Source: Acetobacter estunensis
GTDB taxonomy: Bacteria > Pseudomonadota > Alphaproteobacteria > Acetobacterales > Acetobacteraceae
Reading direction: 5' to 3'
Length of the DNA: 41,625 bases
Assembly (NCBI RefSeq): GCF_011516945.1
Contig: NZ_WOTH01000024.1
Location: forward strand, 1-41,625
In this document: positions 24,078 through 32,807 of the stretch, one piece after another
Layout of the letters: every line of letters begins with the position of its first letter
Numbering within the stretch: the first letter of the stretch is position 1
Program-made: the position numbers and the translations under genes
Notes under the pieces: generated by a model
Told to the model about the DNA's origin: nothing
The model's input: only the letters and a program-made list of their open reading frames with translations
The model's database searches: none

Positions 24078-24120
24078 GTGCCGTCAGTTCACCAGGAAAA
24101 GTCTTGAACTGACGGGCGTG
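24071..24120 (+). other. Long imperfect hairpin in the traG leader
   Basis: CACGCCC (24071-24077) and GTCAGTTCA (24083-24091) pair with TGAACTGAC (24105-24113) and GGGCGTG (24114-24120), giving 16 base pairs with one 5-base bulge and a 13-base loop. No T-run follows, so it is not a standard terminator. It may be an attenuator, an RNA processing site or a protein-binding dyad, 37 bp before the traG ATG. Confidence 0.5.
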
Positions 24121-24157
24121 TCGCCATGCAGAGTTCCTCCATGCCCGGGAGGAATTC

Positions 24158-26179
24158 ATGTCTGGTTCTCGTATCCTGTGGGGGCAATTCTGCCTCTGTT
24201 TCCTGATTGTCCTTGTGGCGTGGTGGGCCGCGACGCAGTGGGTCGCCTGGCGGCTCGCATTCCAGCCAGAACTCGGTCCTCCGTGGACTTTGGTGGCCGG
24301 ACGGTGGCCGCTTTACGCGCCATTTCTGTTTCCGTGGTGGTGGTACGAGTTCGACGCCTACGCGCCACACATTTTCGTCGAAGGCGGGTGGATTGCCGGA
24401 TCTGGCGGCGTGCTGGCCTTCCTGACAGCTGTGGTCCTGTCCGTCAGACGCGCTCGGGAGCACAAACGCACCGCGACCTATGGTTCCGCGCGCTGGGCCG
24501 AACGCGGCGATATCGAGCAGGCCGGACTTCTCGGCCAGGATGGCGTGGTACTGGGGCGGTGGGAGCGCGACTATATCCGGCATGATGGCCCGGAGCATGT
24601 GCTCTGCTTCGCGCCGACGCGCTCGGGCAAGGGCGTAGGGCTGGTGATCCCTACGTTGCTGACCTGGCCGGGTTCAGCCATCGTTCACGATATCAAGGGC
24701 GAAAACTGGTCCATTACGGCGGGGTTCCGGGGCCGCTTCGGCAGACTGATCCTCTTCGATCCAACCAATCCATCGTCCTGCGCCTACAATCCGCTGCTGG
24801 AAATCCGTCTCGGCGAGTGGGAAGTGCGCGATGCCCAGAACGTCGCGGACGTGCTGGTCGACCCTGAAGGTTCACTGGAACGACGCAATCACTGGGAGAA
24901 AACCTCGCATTCCCTGCTCGTGGGGGCAATCCTTCACGTTCTTTATGCCGAGCCCGACAAGTCCCTGCGCGGTGTCGCCAGCCTGCTGTCCGATCCGAAA
25001 CGTTCAATCGCGGCCACCCTCGTCGTGATGATGGGCACGCGCCATCTTGGGGAGCGTGGCGTCCATCCCGTGGTGGCATCCGCCGCACGCGAATTGCTGA
25101 ATAAATCCCCCAACGAGCGCTCCGGCGTGCTGAGTACGGCCATGTCGTTCCTGGGCTTGTATCGTGACCCCGTGGTGGCCGATGTGACGAGCCGCAGCAC
25201 GTGGCGGATTGGCGATCTCGTCAATCCGGCCCGGCCGACGACGTTATACTTCGTTGTCCCGCCCTCGGACATCAGTCGCACCAAGCCGTTGATCCGGCTG
25301 ATGCTCAACCAGATCGGGCGTAGGCTGACCGAGGATCTGTCTGGCGCAGGGGAGCGCCAGCGTCTGTTGCTGATGCTCGATGAGTTTCCGGCGCTGGGGC
25401 GGCTCGATTTCTTCGAAAGCGCGCTTGCTTTCATGGCTGGCTATCGGATCAAAGCGTTTCTGATCGCCCAGTCGCTCAACCAGATCGAAAAAGCCTACGG
25501 GCAGAACAACTCGATTATCGACAACTGCCATGTTCGTGTCAGCTTCGCGACCAACGATGAGCGCACGGCCAAACGTGTGTCTGATGCACTTGGCACTGCA
25601 ACCGAAATCCGCTCGCAGAAAAACTATGCGGGCCATCGCCTGTCACCCTGGCTGGGGCACCTCATGGTGTCCCGTCAGGAGAGTGCGCGACCACTGCTGA
25701 CCGTCGGCGAGGTTCAGGAATTGCCAGCAACCGACGAACTGGTCCTGCTGTCGGGGATGTCGCCCGTTCGAGCGAAGAAGGCCCAGTATTTTCGTGACAG
25801 CCGGTTTCGGGACCGGCTCCTGCCCGCGCCCGAGACGGGGACGCGTGGAGTGCCGGTTTCACCCGACGACTGGACCGCACGTCCGCAGCCATCAAAGCCT
25901 GAGGTCAAGCCCGACACACCAGAGGACGCAGTCAGGGAGGCGGGGGCGGAAGAAGATCCTGTCGGCACCGAGGCGCGTCGGCAGCCGGAAATGGACGTCT
26001 CCGAGGAGCCCGACCTGCCGCCGCAGGACGATGAGGACCCCGCGCGAGAAGCGCCCATGCGCGAGCGTGAACGCGATCCGATGGAAGAGGAAGATCTCCA
26101 TGCCGTGCTGACGGCGGACCTCGCCCGCAAAGCCCGCCAGGCGGCACTCGATCCCGGCAATGATCTGGGGATGTCATGA
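24158..26179 (+). CDS. traG: Type IV coupling protein TraG/VirD4
   Basis: The 673-residue coupling ATPase has two N-terminal membrane segments (about 8-28 and 78-97), the Walker A motif PTRSGKGVG at 153-161 (Lys158), TraG/VirD4 signatures (YGSARWAERGDI, DIKGENWSITAGFR, DPTNPSSCAYNPL), Walker B (LLLMLDEFPALGRL) and QSLNQIEKAYG. The C-terminal 100 residues are acidic and proline-rich. It brings the relaxase-DNA complex to the Trb channel at the inner membrane. The start follows GGGAGGAATTC. In related elements a relaxase gene lies directly upstream; here it is replaced by the TetR cassette. It overlaps the next gene by four bases. Confidence 0.94.
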   Translation: MSGSRILWGQFCLCFLIVLVAWWAATQWVAWRLAFQPELGPPWTLVAGRWPLYAPFLFPWWWYEFDAYAPHIFVEGGWIAGSGGVLAFLTAVVLSVRRAREHKRTATYGSARWAERGDIEQAGLLGQDGVVLGRWERDYIRHDGPEHVLCFAPTRSGKGVGLVIPTLLTWPGSAIVHDIKGENWSITAGFRGRFGRLILFDPTNPSSCAYNPLLEIRLGEWEVRDAQNVADVLVDPEGSLERRNHWEKTSHSLLVGAILHVLYAEPDKSLRGVASLLSDPKRSIAATLVVMMGTRHLGERGVHPVVASAARELLNKSPNERSGVLSTAMSFLGLYRDPVVADVTSRSTWRIGDLVNPARPTTLYFVVPPSDISRTKPLIRLMLNQIGRRLTEDLSGAGERQRLLLMLDEFPALGRLDFFESALAFMAGYRIKAFLIAQSLNQIEKAYGQNNSIIDNCHVRVSFATNDERTAKRVSDALGTATEIRSQKNYAGHRLSPWLGHLMVSRQESARPLLTVGEVQELPATDELVLLSGMSPVRAKKAQYFRDSRFRDRLLPAPETGTRGVPVSPDDWTARPQPSKPEVKPDTPEDAVREAGAEEDPVGTEARRQPEMDVSEEPDLPPQDDEDPAREAPMRERERDPMEEEDLHAVLTADLARKARQAALDPGNDLGMS

Positions 26180-26628
26180 GCGGCGCGCGCCAGAAGAAGA
26201 AGCGGCTTTCGGTCTATCTGGAGCCGCATCTGTGGAAGGGGCTACGGACGCAGGCCGCCCGACGGTCGGTGTCGGACTCCCTGCTGGCTGAAGCGGCGAT
26301 TGCGGCCTGGCTTGACCCGGAAGGCGCTGGGGGCGATCCCAAAGCCTCGCTGCAAGCCGCCGTGCAACGACTTGATCGCCGACAGGCGCGGATCGAGCGC
26401 GACCTGTCGATCTCGGTCGAGACGCTCGCGCTGTTCATCCGGCTCTGGTTCACCAGTATGCCGGGTCTTTCGGACAGCATGGCCGCAGCGGCCCGCGCCC
26501 AGGGAGGGGAACGCTACGACCGTTTCGTCGAGATGCTGGGCCGACGGCTGGCCAGCGACAGACGGTTCCGGACGGACGTTGAACGTGAGGCGAACGAAGG
26601 AAGCGACGCCGCTGTGAAAAAGGAGTGA
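26176..26628 (+). CDS. CopG-family (ribbon-helix-helix) protein of the conjugation region
   Basis: The 150-residue protein starts MSGARQKKKRLSVYLEPHLWKGLRTQAARRSVSDSLLAEAAIAAWLDP, a basic N terminus and ribbon-helix-helix fold, followed by a helical tail (LDRRQARIERDLSISVETLALFIRLWFTSMPGL). In alphaproteobacterial tra/trb clusters a gene of this kind regularly sits between traG and trbB, so it probably regulates or assists transfer. It overlaps traG (ATGA). A 6-bp hairpin covers its stop codon. Confidence 0.85.
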   Translation: MSGARQKKKRLSVYLEPHLWKGLRTQAARRSVSDSLLAEAAIAAWLDPEGAGGDPKASLQAAVQRLDRRQARIERDLSISVETLALFIRLWFTSMPGLSDSMAAAARAQGGERYDRFVEMLGRRLASDRRFRTDVEREANEGSDAAVKKE

Positions 26629-26639
26629 CGAACCACTCC
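26622..26639 (+). terminator. Small hairpin at the end of the traG-copG unit
   Basis: GGAGTG (26622-26627) pairs with CACTCC (26634-26639) over a 6-base loop, overlapping the CopG stop. The convergent mucR-type gene ends 17 bp further. No T-run is present on either strand, so termination would be weak or Rho-assisted. Confidence 0.35.
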
Positions 26640-26655
26640 GACGCGTCGTCTCAGA

Positions 26656-27330
26656 TCAACGAGAGAATGCGTTGGCCAGTCGATGTTCATCCCCTTTTCT
26701 TGCTGACCGCTCCTTCGGGCCGGCCTTAGCCTTGTTTCGTGTGGGTGACTGTTTTCCCGGGGCCGATGGTGCCGACGCATCCGCACGGTCTGTCGTGTCG
26801 TCATTCTGGGAAGCACGCTTTCCAAGACCGATCTTTTGCGCCACCTGACGTCGCATCTCCGTATAATTCGGCGCGACGGTCGGATATTCGTCAGGCAATC
26901 CCCATTTGGTCTTGTAGTCCTCAATGGTCATCCCGAAGGCAGCCGTGAGGTGACGCTTGAGTGATTTCAGCTGTTTCCCATCTTCCAGGCAGATGATGTA
27001 ATCGGGAAAAACGGATTCCTTGATAGGGACGGCCGGTTGCTGTTTTTTCTCGACGGTCAGAACCGTGGGTGACGTCGCTTCCGCCAGTGCCTCGTCGACA
27101 GTTACGGATGGTTCTGTCTTTTCAGGAGGCAAGGGAGCATCGCTGGCTTTTCGGGATGCTGCCACTCCTGTCGTATTCGCCACGGGCTGATCTTCTGAAA
27201 GCGACGCATAAAGCCGGCGTACGAATTCCGGAAGCTGGTCGGTCTCCACTTTCGTCGTCGCAAGGTGCGCCGTTACGATCTGTGCCATCGCATTCAGACG
27301 ACCGAGAATGATGTCCTTGTCGCTGCTCAA
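26656..27330 (-). CDS. MucR/Ros family transcriptional regulator
   Basis: The protein of about 224 residues (TTG start at 27330 behind GAGGA) begins LSSDKDIILGRLNAMAQIVTAHLATTKVETDQLPEFVRRLYASL and contains the Ros/MucR DNA-binding segment DYIICLEDGKQLKSLKRHLTAAFGMTIEDYKTKWGLPDEYPTVAPNYTEMRRQVAQKIGLG. The zinc-finger Cys, Asp and first His are present; the usual second His is replaced (HLTAAF). The region between the two domains and the basic tail (RNKAKAGPKERSARKGDEHR) make it longer than typical MucR. It lies on the opposite strand between copG and trbB, where related clusters have no gene. It may silence the transfer operons. A longer upstream frame to 27534 lacks MucR similarity. Confidence 0.85.
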   Translation of the reverse strand: MSSDKDIILGRLNAMAQIVTAHLATTKVETDQLPEFVRRLYASLSEDQPVANTTGVAASRKASDAPLPPEKTEPSVTVDEALAEATSPTVLTVEKKQQPAVPIKESVFPDYIICLEDGKQLKSLKRHLTAAFGMTIEDYKTKWGLPDEYPTVAPNYTEMRRQVAQKIGLGKRASQNDDTTDRADASAPSAPGKQSPTRNKAKAGPKERSARKGDEHRLANAFSR

Positions 27331-27935
27331 TAGGGTAGTCCTCAATATAGGGGGTGACTCGTCATAAGCTTCGGAAAGCCTGTATTTCACCAACAGATTT
27401 GCGCCTTGTCGATTCAAGCACGGCTCACACCTTCGGAGCAACTTTTTGACGGTGTGTGACGCCAATCTTCGGCGCACCGAAAATACCGTTAATCTGCCGT
27501 CTTCGTTAGTGTATAGCGTGTCGGGTACAATCACGCGTCAGTTTTTAGTTCCACATACAGTAAAAACTCGCCTTATCCAAATATCGTATTGTCCTCGTTG
27601 TTGTTGACGAGCGTGCCCTGATACTCCCATTCACACTTAATATTTGGCCCGACCTGAAGTTTCGCGTTCGCGAAGTCAGTCATCGCTCTGGTCGCAATCG
27701 GTTTCTTTGGCCCCAGCGTCGTTTCTGACAATAAGGGGTTCAAGATTTCAGACCTAATACACTGATAAAACGCCAAATTTTTAGCCGTCTACGCCTCTGC
27801 CAGTTTGTATACGCTTTCGTACGCTCCAGTACGATGATCGCCGAATTTCTTGTTGCGATCTGGAAACGCGTGCCTCCTCTATTTGTCCCCGTTGCGGTCC
27901 GGAATGGCCGGGCCAGCTCGACAACGGGAATGACG
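27331..27935. other. About 600-bp mucR-trbB intergenic region
   Basis: This divergent region is AT-richer than its surroundings. I find no convincing gene: a 67-codon minus-strand frame at 27573-27776 has no recognisable domain or strong ribosome site. The region must hold the promoters of the MucR-type gene and the trb operon and includes the second copy of the phased TACGC motif (27790-27826). T/A-rich runs such as those around 27540-27590 are the kind of sequence MucR proteins prefer. Confidence 0.5.
27790..27826 (+). repeat. Phased TACGC motif, copy 2 (upstream of trbB)
   Basis: Matches 24041-24077 at 28 of 37 positions. TACGC at 27790, 27810 and 27820 and TACGA at 27830 keep 20-, 10- and 10-bp spacing, so all boxes face the same side of the helix. 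Located about 145 bp ahead of the trbB start. Confidence 0.6.
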
Positions 27936-28958
27936 ATGCACAGCCATGCGACAACGAACGACGCAGCGGCACGTGGTTTTTCCATGCTGCGCACTGCTTT
28001 GGGAGGGGCCATCATAAGACAGCTCGCCGATCCGGCCGTTGTCGAGGTGATGCTCAATCCCGACGGCCGGCTCTGGATCGACCGGCTGTCCGAGGGACTG
28101 TCCGACACGGGTGATACGGTCGGCGCAGCCGATGCGGAACGCATCATACGTCTGGTCGCGCATCATGTCGGTGCGGAAGTCCACGAGGGAGCGCCCCGTG
28201 TCTCGGCGGAACTGCCGACGGGCGAGCGGTTCGAGGGATTGCTGCCGCCGGTCGTAACAGCGCCCAGTTTCGCGATCCGCAAGCCCGCCGTCGCGGTGTT
28301 CACGCTCGACGATTACGTTGAGGCAGGGATCATGACGGTCGCACAGGCGCGCTTCCTGCGTCACGCTGTTGCAGACCGGAAGAATATCCTGGTCGCGGGC
28401 GGAACCAGCACGGGCAAGACGACGCTGGTCAACGCCCTGTTGGTTGAGGTCGCGAAAACCGGGGATCGCGTGGTCCTGATCGAGGATACGCGCGAATTGC
28501 AATGCACAGCACCCAATCTCGTCGCCATGCGAACCCGTGAAGGGATCATCACGCTTTCCGACCTCGTTCGGTCCAGCCTTCGGTTGCGTCCGGACCGCAT
28601 ACCCATCGGGGAGGTGCGTGGCGCCGAGGCGCTCGACCTGCTCAAGGCGTGGGGCACCGGTCATCCCGGTGGTATCGGCACCCTGCACGCCGGATCGGTG
28701 CTGGCTGCCCTGTATCGTCTGGAACAGCTGATCCAGGAAGCCGTCGTTACGGTCCCGCGCGCTATGATCGCCGAAACCATCGACGTCATCGCGGTCCTAT
28801 CCGGACGCGGTACTGTCCGCCGCCTGTCGGAACTCGCAACGGTGGACGGACTGGATCCGGCAACAGGCCTTTACCGCCTGACTTCATTTGATGTCCCGCC
28901 CAGCGAAGTGGGGCGTCCACACTCCTTCAACCTCTCCAGCATCGAGGACACACTCTGA
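27936..28958 (+). CDS. trbB: P-type conjugative transfer ATPase TrbB (VirB11-like)
   Basis: The 340-residue hexameric secretion ATPase shows [26 protein letters not shown] at the N-terminal domain, Walker [11 protein letters not shown], the Asp box ([12 protein letters not shown]), Walker B-like [28 protein letters not shown] and the His box. It powers pilus assembly and DNA transfer at the inner membrane. Start 27936 has GGGA six bases upstream; ATG 27930 and 27834 are in frame. It begins the trb operon and overlaps trbC by one base (TGATG). Confidence 0.93.
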   Translation: MHSHATTNDAAARGFSMLRTALGGAIIRQLADPAVVEVMLNPDGRLWIDRLSEGLSDTGDTVGAADAERIIRLVAHHVGAEVHEGAPRVSAELPTGERFEGLLPPVVTAPSFAIRKPAVAVFTLDDYVEAGIMTVAQARFLRHAVADRKNILVAGGTSTGKTTLVNALLVEVAKTGDRVVLIEDTRELQCTAPNLVAMRTREGIITLSDLVRSSLRLRPDRIPIGEVRGAEALDLLKAWGTGHPGGIGTLHAGSVLAALYRLEQLIQEAVVTVPRAMIAETIDVIAVLSGRGTVRRLSELATVDGLDPATGLYRLTSFDVPPSEVGRPHSFNLSSIEDTL

Positions 28959-29311
28959 TGTCGCAGACCCTGTCCGCGCGCGTCATGACGCGCGCCCATA
29001 CCAGTCGCCTGTCCCGTCTGACCAGCATGGCCGGCATCGCGCTGTTTGCAGCAACCTCCTCTGCCTGGGCATCCGGGTCCGGAATGCCTTGGGAGGAACC
29101 GCTCAACCAGATTCTGGAATCCATCCAGGGTCCGGTCGCGCGGATCGTCTCGGTGATCATCATTACCGTGACTGGCCTGACCCTGGCCTTCGGCGAAACC
29201 TCGGGAGGCTTCCGCCGCTTGATTCAGATCGTCTTCGGCCTGTCCATCGCTTTTGCGGCGTCCAGCTTCTTCCTGTCTTTCTTCTCCTTCTCCGGGGGAG
29301 CACTGATCTGA
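28958..29311 (+). CDS. trbC: Conjugal transfer pilin TrbC (VirB2-like)
   Basis: The 117-residue protein has a signal peptide (MAGIALFAATSSAWA, likely cleavage before SGSGMPWEEP) and two hydrophobic helices (about 61-78 and 88-108) separated by the short polar FGETSGGFRR, the layout of cyclic VirB2/TrbC pilins. It is the major subunit of the conjugative pilus. The next gene starts in its stop codon (TGATG). Confidence 0.9.
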   Translation: MSQTLSARVMTRAHTSRLSRLTSMAGIALFAATSSAWASGSGMPWEEPLNQILESIQGPVARIVSVIIITVTGLTLAFGETSGGFRRLIQIVFGLSIAFAASSFFLSFFSFSGGALI

Positions 29312-29586
29312 TGGCGGGATATGACGACGACGCGGTGCCGGGCTTCCATGTCCCGGTGCATCGCTCCCTGACCGACCCGATCCTGCTGGGCGGCGCGCCA
29401 CGGACGCTGGCGATTGCCAACGGCACGCTGGGGGCGGCGATCTCGCTGGGCCTGCGGCTCTGGCTGGTCGGCGCCGTGTTCTGGATCGTGGGACACAGCC
29501 TCGCGGTCTGGGGCGCAAAACGTGACCCGTTGTTTGTCGAAGTGGGGCGACGGCATCTCCGTTACCCCGCCTGGTTTCGGGCATGA
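29311..29586 (+). CDS. trbD: Conjugal transfer protein TrbD (VirB3-like)
   Basis: The 91-residue inner-membrane protein, MAGYDDDAVPGFHVPVHRSLTDPILLGGAPRTLAIANGTLGAAISLGLRLWLVGAVFWIVGHSLAVWGAKRDP, carries the VHRSLTDPILLGGAPR signature of TrbD/VirB3 and one or two hydrophobic segments. It works with TrbE. The start is the ATG overlapping the trbC stop; the open frame reaches further left but is out of context. Confidence 0.9.
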   Translation: MAGYDDDAVPGFHVPVHRSLTDPILLGGAPRTLAIANGTLGAAISLGLRLWLVGAVFWIVGHSLAVWGAKRDPLFVEVGRRHLRYPAWFRA

Positions 29587-29598
29587 GGAGGCTGGGCG

Positions 29599-32043
29599 AT
29601 GATGTCTCTTGGTGAATACCGCAATCGTGCGGCACTTCTCTCGGATTACCTGCCCTGGGCCGCGCTGGTTGAGAAAGGCGTTGTTCTCAACAAGGATGGT
29701 TCCTTTCAGCGTACCGCGCGCATTCGTGGTCCGGACCTGGATTCCGCCACACCCGCCGAACTCGTCGGGGTGACTGGTCGCCTGAACAATGCGTTGCGCC
29801 GTCTGGGTTCCGGCTGGGCCGTGTTCGTGGAAGCGCAGCGCGTGCCGGCCACGATCTACCCGGAAAGCGATTTCCCCGACGCGGCCAGCCAGATGGTCGA
29901 TCTGGAGCGTCGGGAGCAGTTCGAGGACGAAGGTGCGCATTTTGAGAGCCGGTATTTTCTCACGTTGGTCTGGCTGCCGCCTGCGGAATCTTCCGACCGG
30001 GCATCGCGCTTTCTCTATGAGGGCAGGGAGCGCGACGGACCGGATCCCCACGGCATCCTGAATGCCTTCATCGATCGCAGCGACAGGCTTCTGGCTTTGC
30101 TGGACGGGTTTATGCCGGAGGCTGCCTGGCTGAATGACGGCGAAACCCTGACCTATCTGCACAGCACCATTTCCACCCGAAACCAGCGTGTGCGGGTGCC
30201 CGAGATCCCGATGCACCTGGATGCCCTGCTGGTGGACCAGCCGCTGTCGGGGGGGCTGGAGCCAAAACTCGGTGAGGCCTTCCTCAAAACCCTGACGATC
30301 ACCGGTTTTCCGTCGCGAACCTTTCCTGGAATCCTCGACGATCTGAACCGCCTTGCCATGCCTTATCGCTGGTCCACCCGCGCCATCCTGCTCGACAAGA
30401 CGGATGCGACGAAGGTGCTGACGAAAATCCGCCGTCAGTGGTTCGCAAAACGCAAGAGTATCGCGTCCATTGTCCGCGAAGTGATGACGAACGAAGCTTC
30501 GGTTCTGGTGGATAACGACGCCGCCAATAAGGCAGCCGATGCCGACCTGGCCTTGCAGTCTCTAGGCGCGGATGATGTCGGGCAGGCCTACATCACCGCG
30601 ACCATCACGGTGTGGGATGGCTCCGCATCCATTGCGACTGAAAAACTCCGACTTGTGGAAAAGATCATTCAGGGTCGTGACTTTACCTGCATGGCTGAGA
30701 CTCTCAATGCGGTCGAAGCGTGGCTCGGCAGTCTGCCCGGTCATGTTTACGCCAATGTTCGGCTCCCCCCGGTCTCGACCCTGAATCTGGCGCATATGAT
30801 TCCGCTCTCCGCCGTCTGGGCCGGTCCGGAGCAGGATGTCCATTTCAAGGCGCCCCCATTGCTCTATGGCAGGACGGCGGGAGCCACACCATTCCGGTTT
30901 TCGCTGCATGCCAGCGACGTTGGCCATACGCTGATCGCCGGACCAACAGGGGCAGGGAAGTCGGTGCTGCTGGCGCTGATGGCACTCCAGTTCCGGCGCT
31001 ACGTGGGGTCGCAGATCTTCGCCTTCGATTTCGGCGGCTCCATGCGCGCCGCAACACTCGGCATGGGTGGGGACTGGCATGATCTCGGTGGCGGCCTGAC
31101 GGATAGCGACGGGTTGGGCGTGGACGATTTTCCCGGCGTCTCGCTCCAGCCGCTGGCGCGGATCGACGATCCGGACGAACGGAAATGGGCCAGCGAATGG
31201 CTGGGCCAGATTTTTGTCAGTGAAGGCGTCGCGCTGACGCCGGAGGTGAAATCCTATCTCTGGTCGGCCCTGAATTCCCTCGCGTCCTCCCCAGAGGAGG
31301 AGCGGACCCTATCGGGCCTGGTCGCACTTCTTCAGTCCAACGCACTGAAACAGGCGCTCGCACCCTACTGCCTCGGCGGTCCCTACGGTCGCCTGCTTGA
31401 TGCTGACACCGAGCGCCTGGGTGATGCCGATGTGGTGGTGTTCGAAACCGAGGGGCTGATCGGCTCCGGCGCCGCGTCTTCCGTGTTGTCCTACCTGTTC
31501 CACCGCATTGAAGGACGGCTGGACGGACGACCCACCCTGCTGGTGATCGACGAAGGCTGGCTCGTTCTCGATGACGGGAATTTTTCCGGCCAGTTGCGTG
31601 AATGGCTCAAGACGCTGCGGAAGAAGAACGCATCGGTGATTTTTGCCACGCAGTCCCTGTCCGATATCGCCAATTCCCCGATTGCGCCAGCGGTGGTGGA
31701 AAGCTGCCCAACGCGGATTTTCCTGCCCAATGAGCGCGCGATCGAGCCGCAGATTTTGGCCATCTATCGGGATTTCGGTCTCAACGACCGGCAGATCGCC
31801 ATTATCGCCCGCGCGACGTCGAAGCGGGAATATTACTGCCAGACGCAACGCGGCAACCGTCTGTTCGAACTGGGGCTCGGGCCGGTCGCACTCGCCCTGT
31901 GCGCCGCGTCGGGCAAGGACGATCACAGGCTGATTGACGCCGTGCTGGCGGACCACGGGCGGGATGGCTTTCTCCCCGCATGGTTCGCGGCCCGTGGTGT
32001 CACATGGGCCGCGGATCTTCTGCGGGACGGAGGCGTGCCATGA
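29599..32043 (+). CDS. trbE: Conjugal transfer ATPase TrbE (VirB4-like)
   Basis: The 814-residue ATPase has the N-terminal CagE/TrbE domain (SLGEYRNRAALLSDYLPWAALVEKGVVLNKDGSF), Walker A GPTGAGKSVL at about 448-457 and Walker B LLVIDEGWLVLDD near 647-659, followed by the KKNASVIFATQSLSDI and CPTRIFLPNERA motifs of the family. It is the largest energy source of the transfer channel and binds the inner membrane with TrbD. Length is normal. It overlaps trbJ by four bases. Confidence 0.94.
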   Translation: MMSLGEYRNRAALLSDYLPWAALVEKGVVLNKDGSFQRTARIRGPDLDSATPAELVGVTGRLNNALRRLGSGWAVFVEAQRVPATIYPESDFPDAASQMVDLERREQFEDEGAHFESRYFLTLVWLPPAESSDRASRFLYEGRERDGPDPHGILNAFIDRSDRLLALLDGFMPEAAWLNDGETLTYLHSTISTRNQRVRVPEIPMHLDALLVDQPLSGGLEPKLGEAFLKTLTITGFPSRTFPGILDDLNRLAMPYRWSTRAILLDKTDATKVLTKIRRQWFAKRKSIASIVREVMTNEASVLVDNDAANKAADADLALQSLGADDVGQAYITATITVWDGSASIATEKLRLVEKIIQGRDFTCMAETLNAVEAWLGSLPGHVYANVRLPPVSTLNLAHMIPLSAVWAGPEQDVHFKAPPLLYGRTAGATPFRFSLHASDVGHTLIAGPTGAGKSVLLALMALQFRRYVGSQIFAFDFGGSMRAATLGMGGDWHDLGGGLTDSDGLGVDDFPGVSLQPLARIDDPDERKWASEWLGQIFVSEGVALTPEVKSYLWSALNSLASSPEEERTLSGLVALLQSNALKQALAPYCLGGPYGRLLDADTERLGDADVVVFETEGLIGSGAASSVLSYLFHRIEGRLDGRPTLLVIDEGWLVLDDGNFSGQLREWLKTLRKKNASVIFATQSLSDIANSPIAPAVVESCPTRIFLPNERAIEPQILAIYRDFGLNDRQIAIIARATSKREYYCQTQRGNRLFELGLGPVALALCAASGKDDHRLIDAVLADHGRDGFLPAWFAARGVTWAADLLRDGGVP

Positions 32044-32804
32044 CGGAAAAATCTTTCCGTATCCGGGAAAAACGTTTCCGCTCCGGATGTGTCTTGGCTC
32101 TTGGCCTGATTTCATTTGCGTCCCTCCCGCCAGCCCATGCCCAATGGGCGGTGTATGACGGGGCCAATCACGTGCAGAGCATCCTGATTGCGGCACGCGA
32201 ACTCCAGCAGATCGACAACCAGATCACATCACTCGCCAATCAGGCGCAGATGCTGGTCAACCAGGGTCGCAATCTCGCGAGCCTCCCGCTTTCGACATTG
32301 TCGACGCTGCAATCGACGGTTTCCCAGACCACTGCACTCCTGGCTCAGGCGCAGAACATCGCCTACAGCGTGCAGTCGGTCGAGCAGCAGTATCAGCAGT
32401 CCTACTCATCCGTCTCGTCCGGCATGTCTGACAGCACCCTGTTCAGCCAGGCGCAGACGCGGTGGCAGAATTCCGTGGGCGGGTTCGAGGACGCGCTGAA
32501 ACTCCAGGCCCGGGTGGTGGGTAACATCCCGTCCGACAGTTCGGCCATGACGCAGCTTGTCTCCGCCAGCCAGAATTCTACGGGCGCGTTGCAGGCGGCG
32601 CAGGCCGGAAACCAGCTTATGGCCCTGCAATCGCGCCAGTTGTCCGACATCCAGGCGGAACTGGCCGCCAACGGTCGGGCTGCTGAACTGGAACGTGCCC
32701 GACAGGCTGCGAACGAAGCGGGGGCCGAGGCGCAATACCAGCATTTTGCGCAGTACGACGCCTATGTCCCCGAGGCGGTCTCTGTTCCCGGTTCGGGAGA
32801 CTGA
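32040..32804 (+). CDS. trbJ: P-type conjugative transfer protein TrbJ (VirB5-like)
   Basis: The 254-residue periplasmic protein has a signal peptide (LALGLISFASLPPAHA, cleaved before QWAVYDG) and long coiled-coil helices rich in Gln and Ala (LQQIDNQITSLANQAQMLVNQGRNLASLP), typical of TrbJ/VirB5 minor pilus-tip components. The start at 32040 makes an ATGA overlap with trbE; an in-frame ATG at 31980 lies in trbE. In many trb operons a trbK entry-exclusion lipoprotein follows; here trbL starts three bases after the stop. Confidence 0.9.
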   Translation: MTEKSFRIREKRFRSGCVLALGLISFASLPPAHAQWAVYDGANHVQSILIAARELQQIDNQITSLANQAQMLVNQGRNLASLPLSTLSTLQSTVSQTTALLAQAQNIAYSVQSVEQQYQQSYSSVSSGMSDSTLFSQAQTRWQNSVGGFEDALKLQARVVGNIPSDSSAMTQLVSASQNSTGALQAAQAGNQLMALQSRQLSDIQAELAANGRAAELERARQAANEAGAEAQYQHFAQYDAYVPEAVSVPGSGD

Positions 32805-32807
32805 TCG

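Noticed and set aside
27573..27776. 67-codon minus-strand frame between mucR and trbB
   Set aside because: No recognisable domain and no clear ribosome site; possible but not supported.
29224..30216. 330-codon minus-strand open frame opposite trbD/trbE
   Set aside because: Antisense shadow crossing two coupled trb genes, with no motif.
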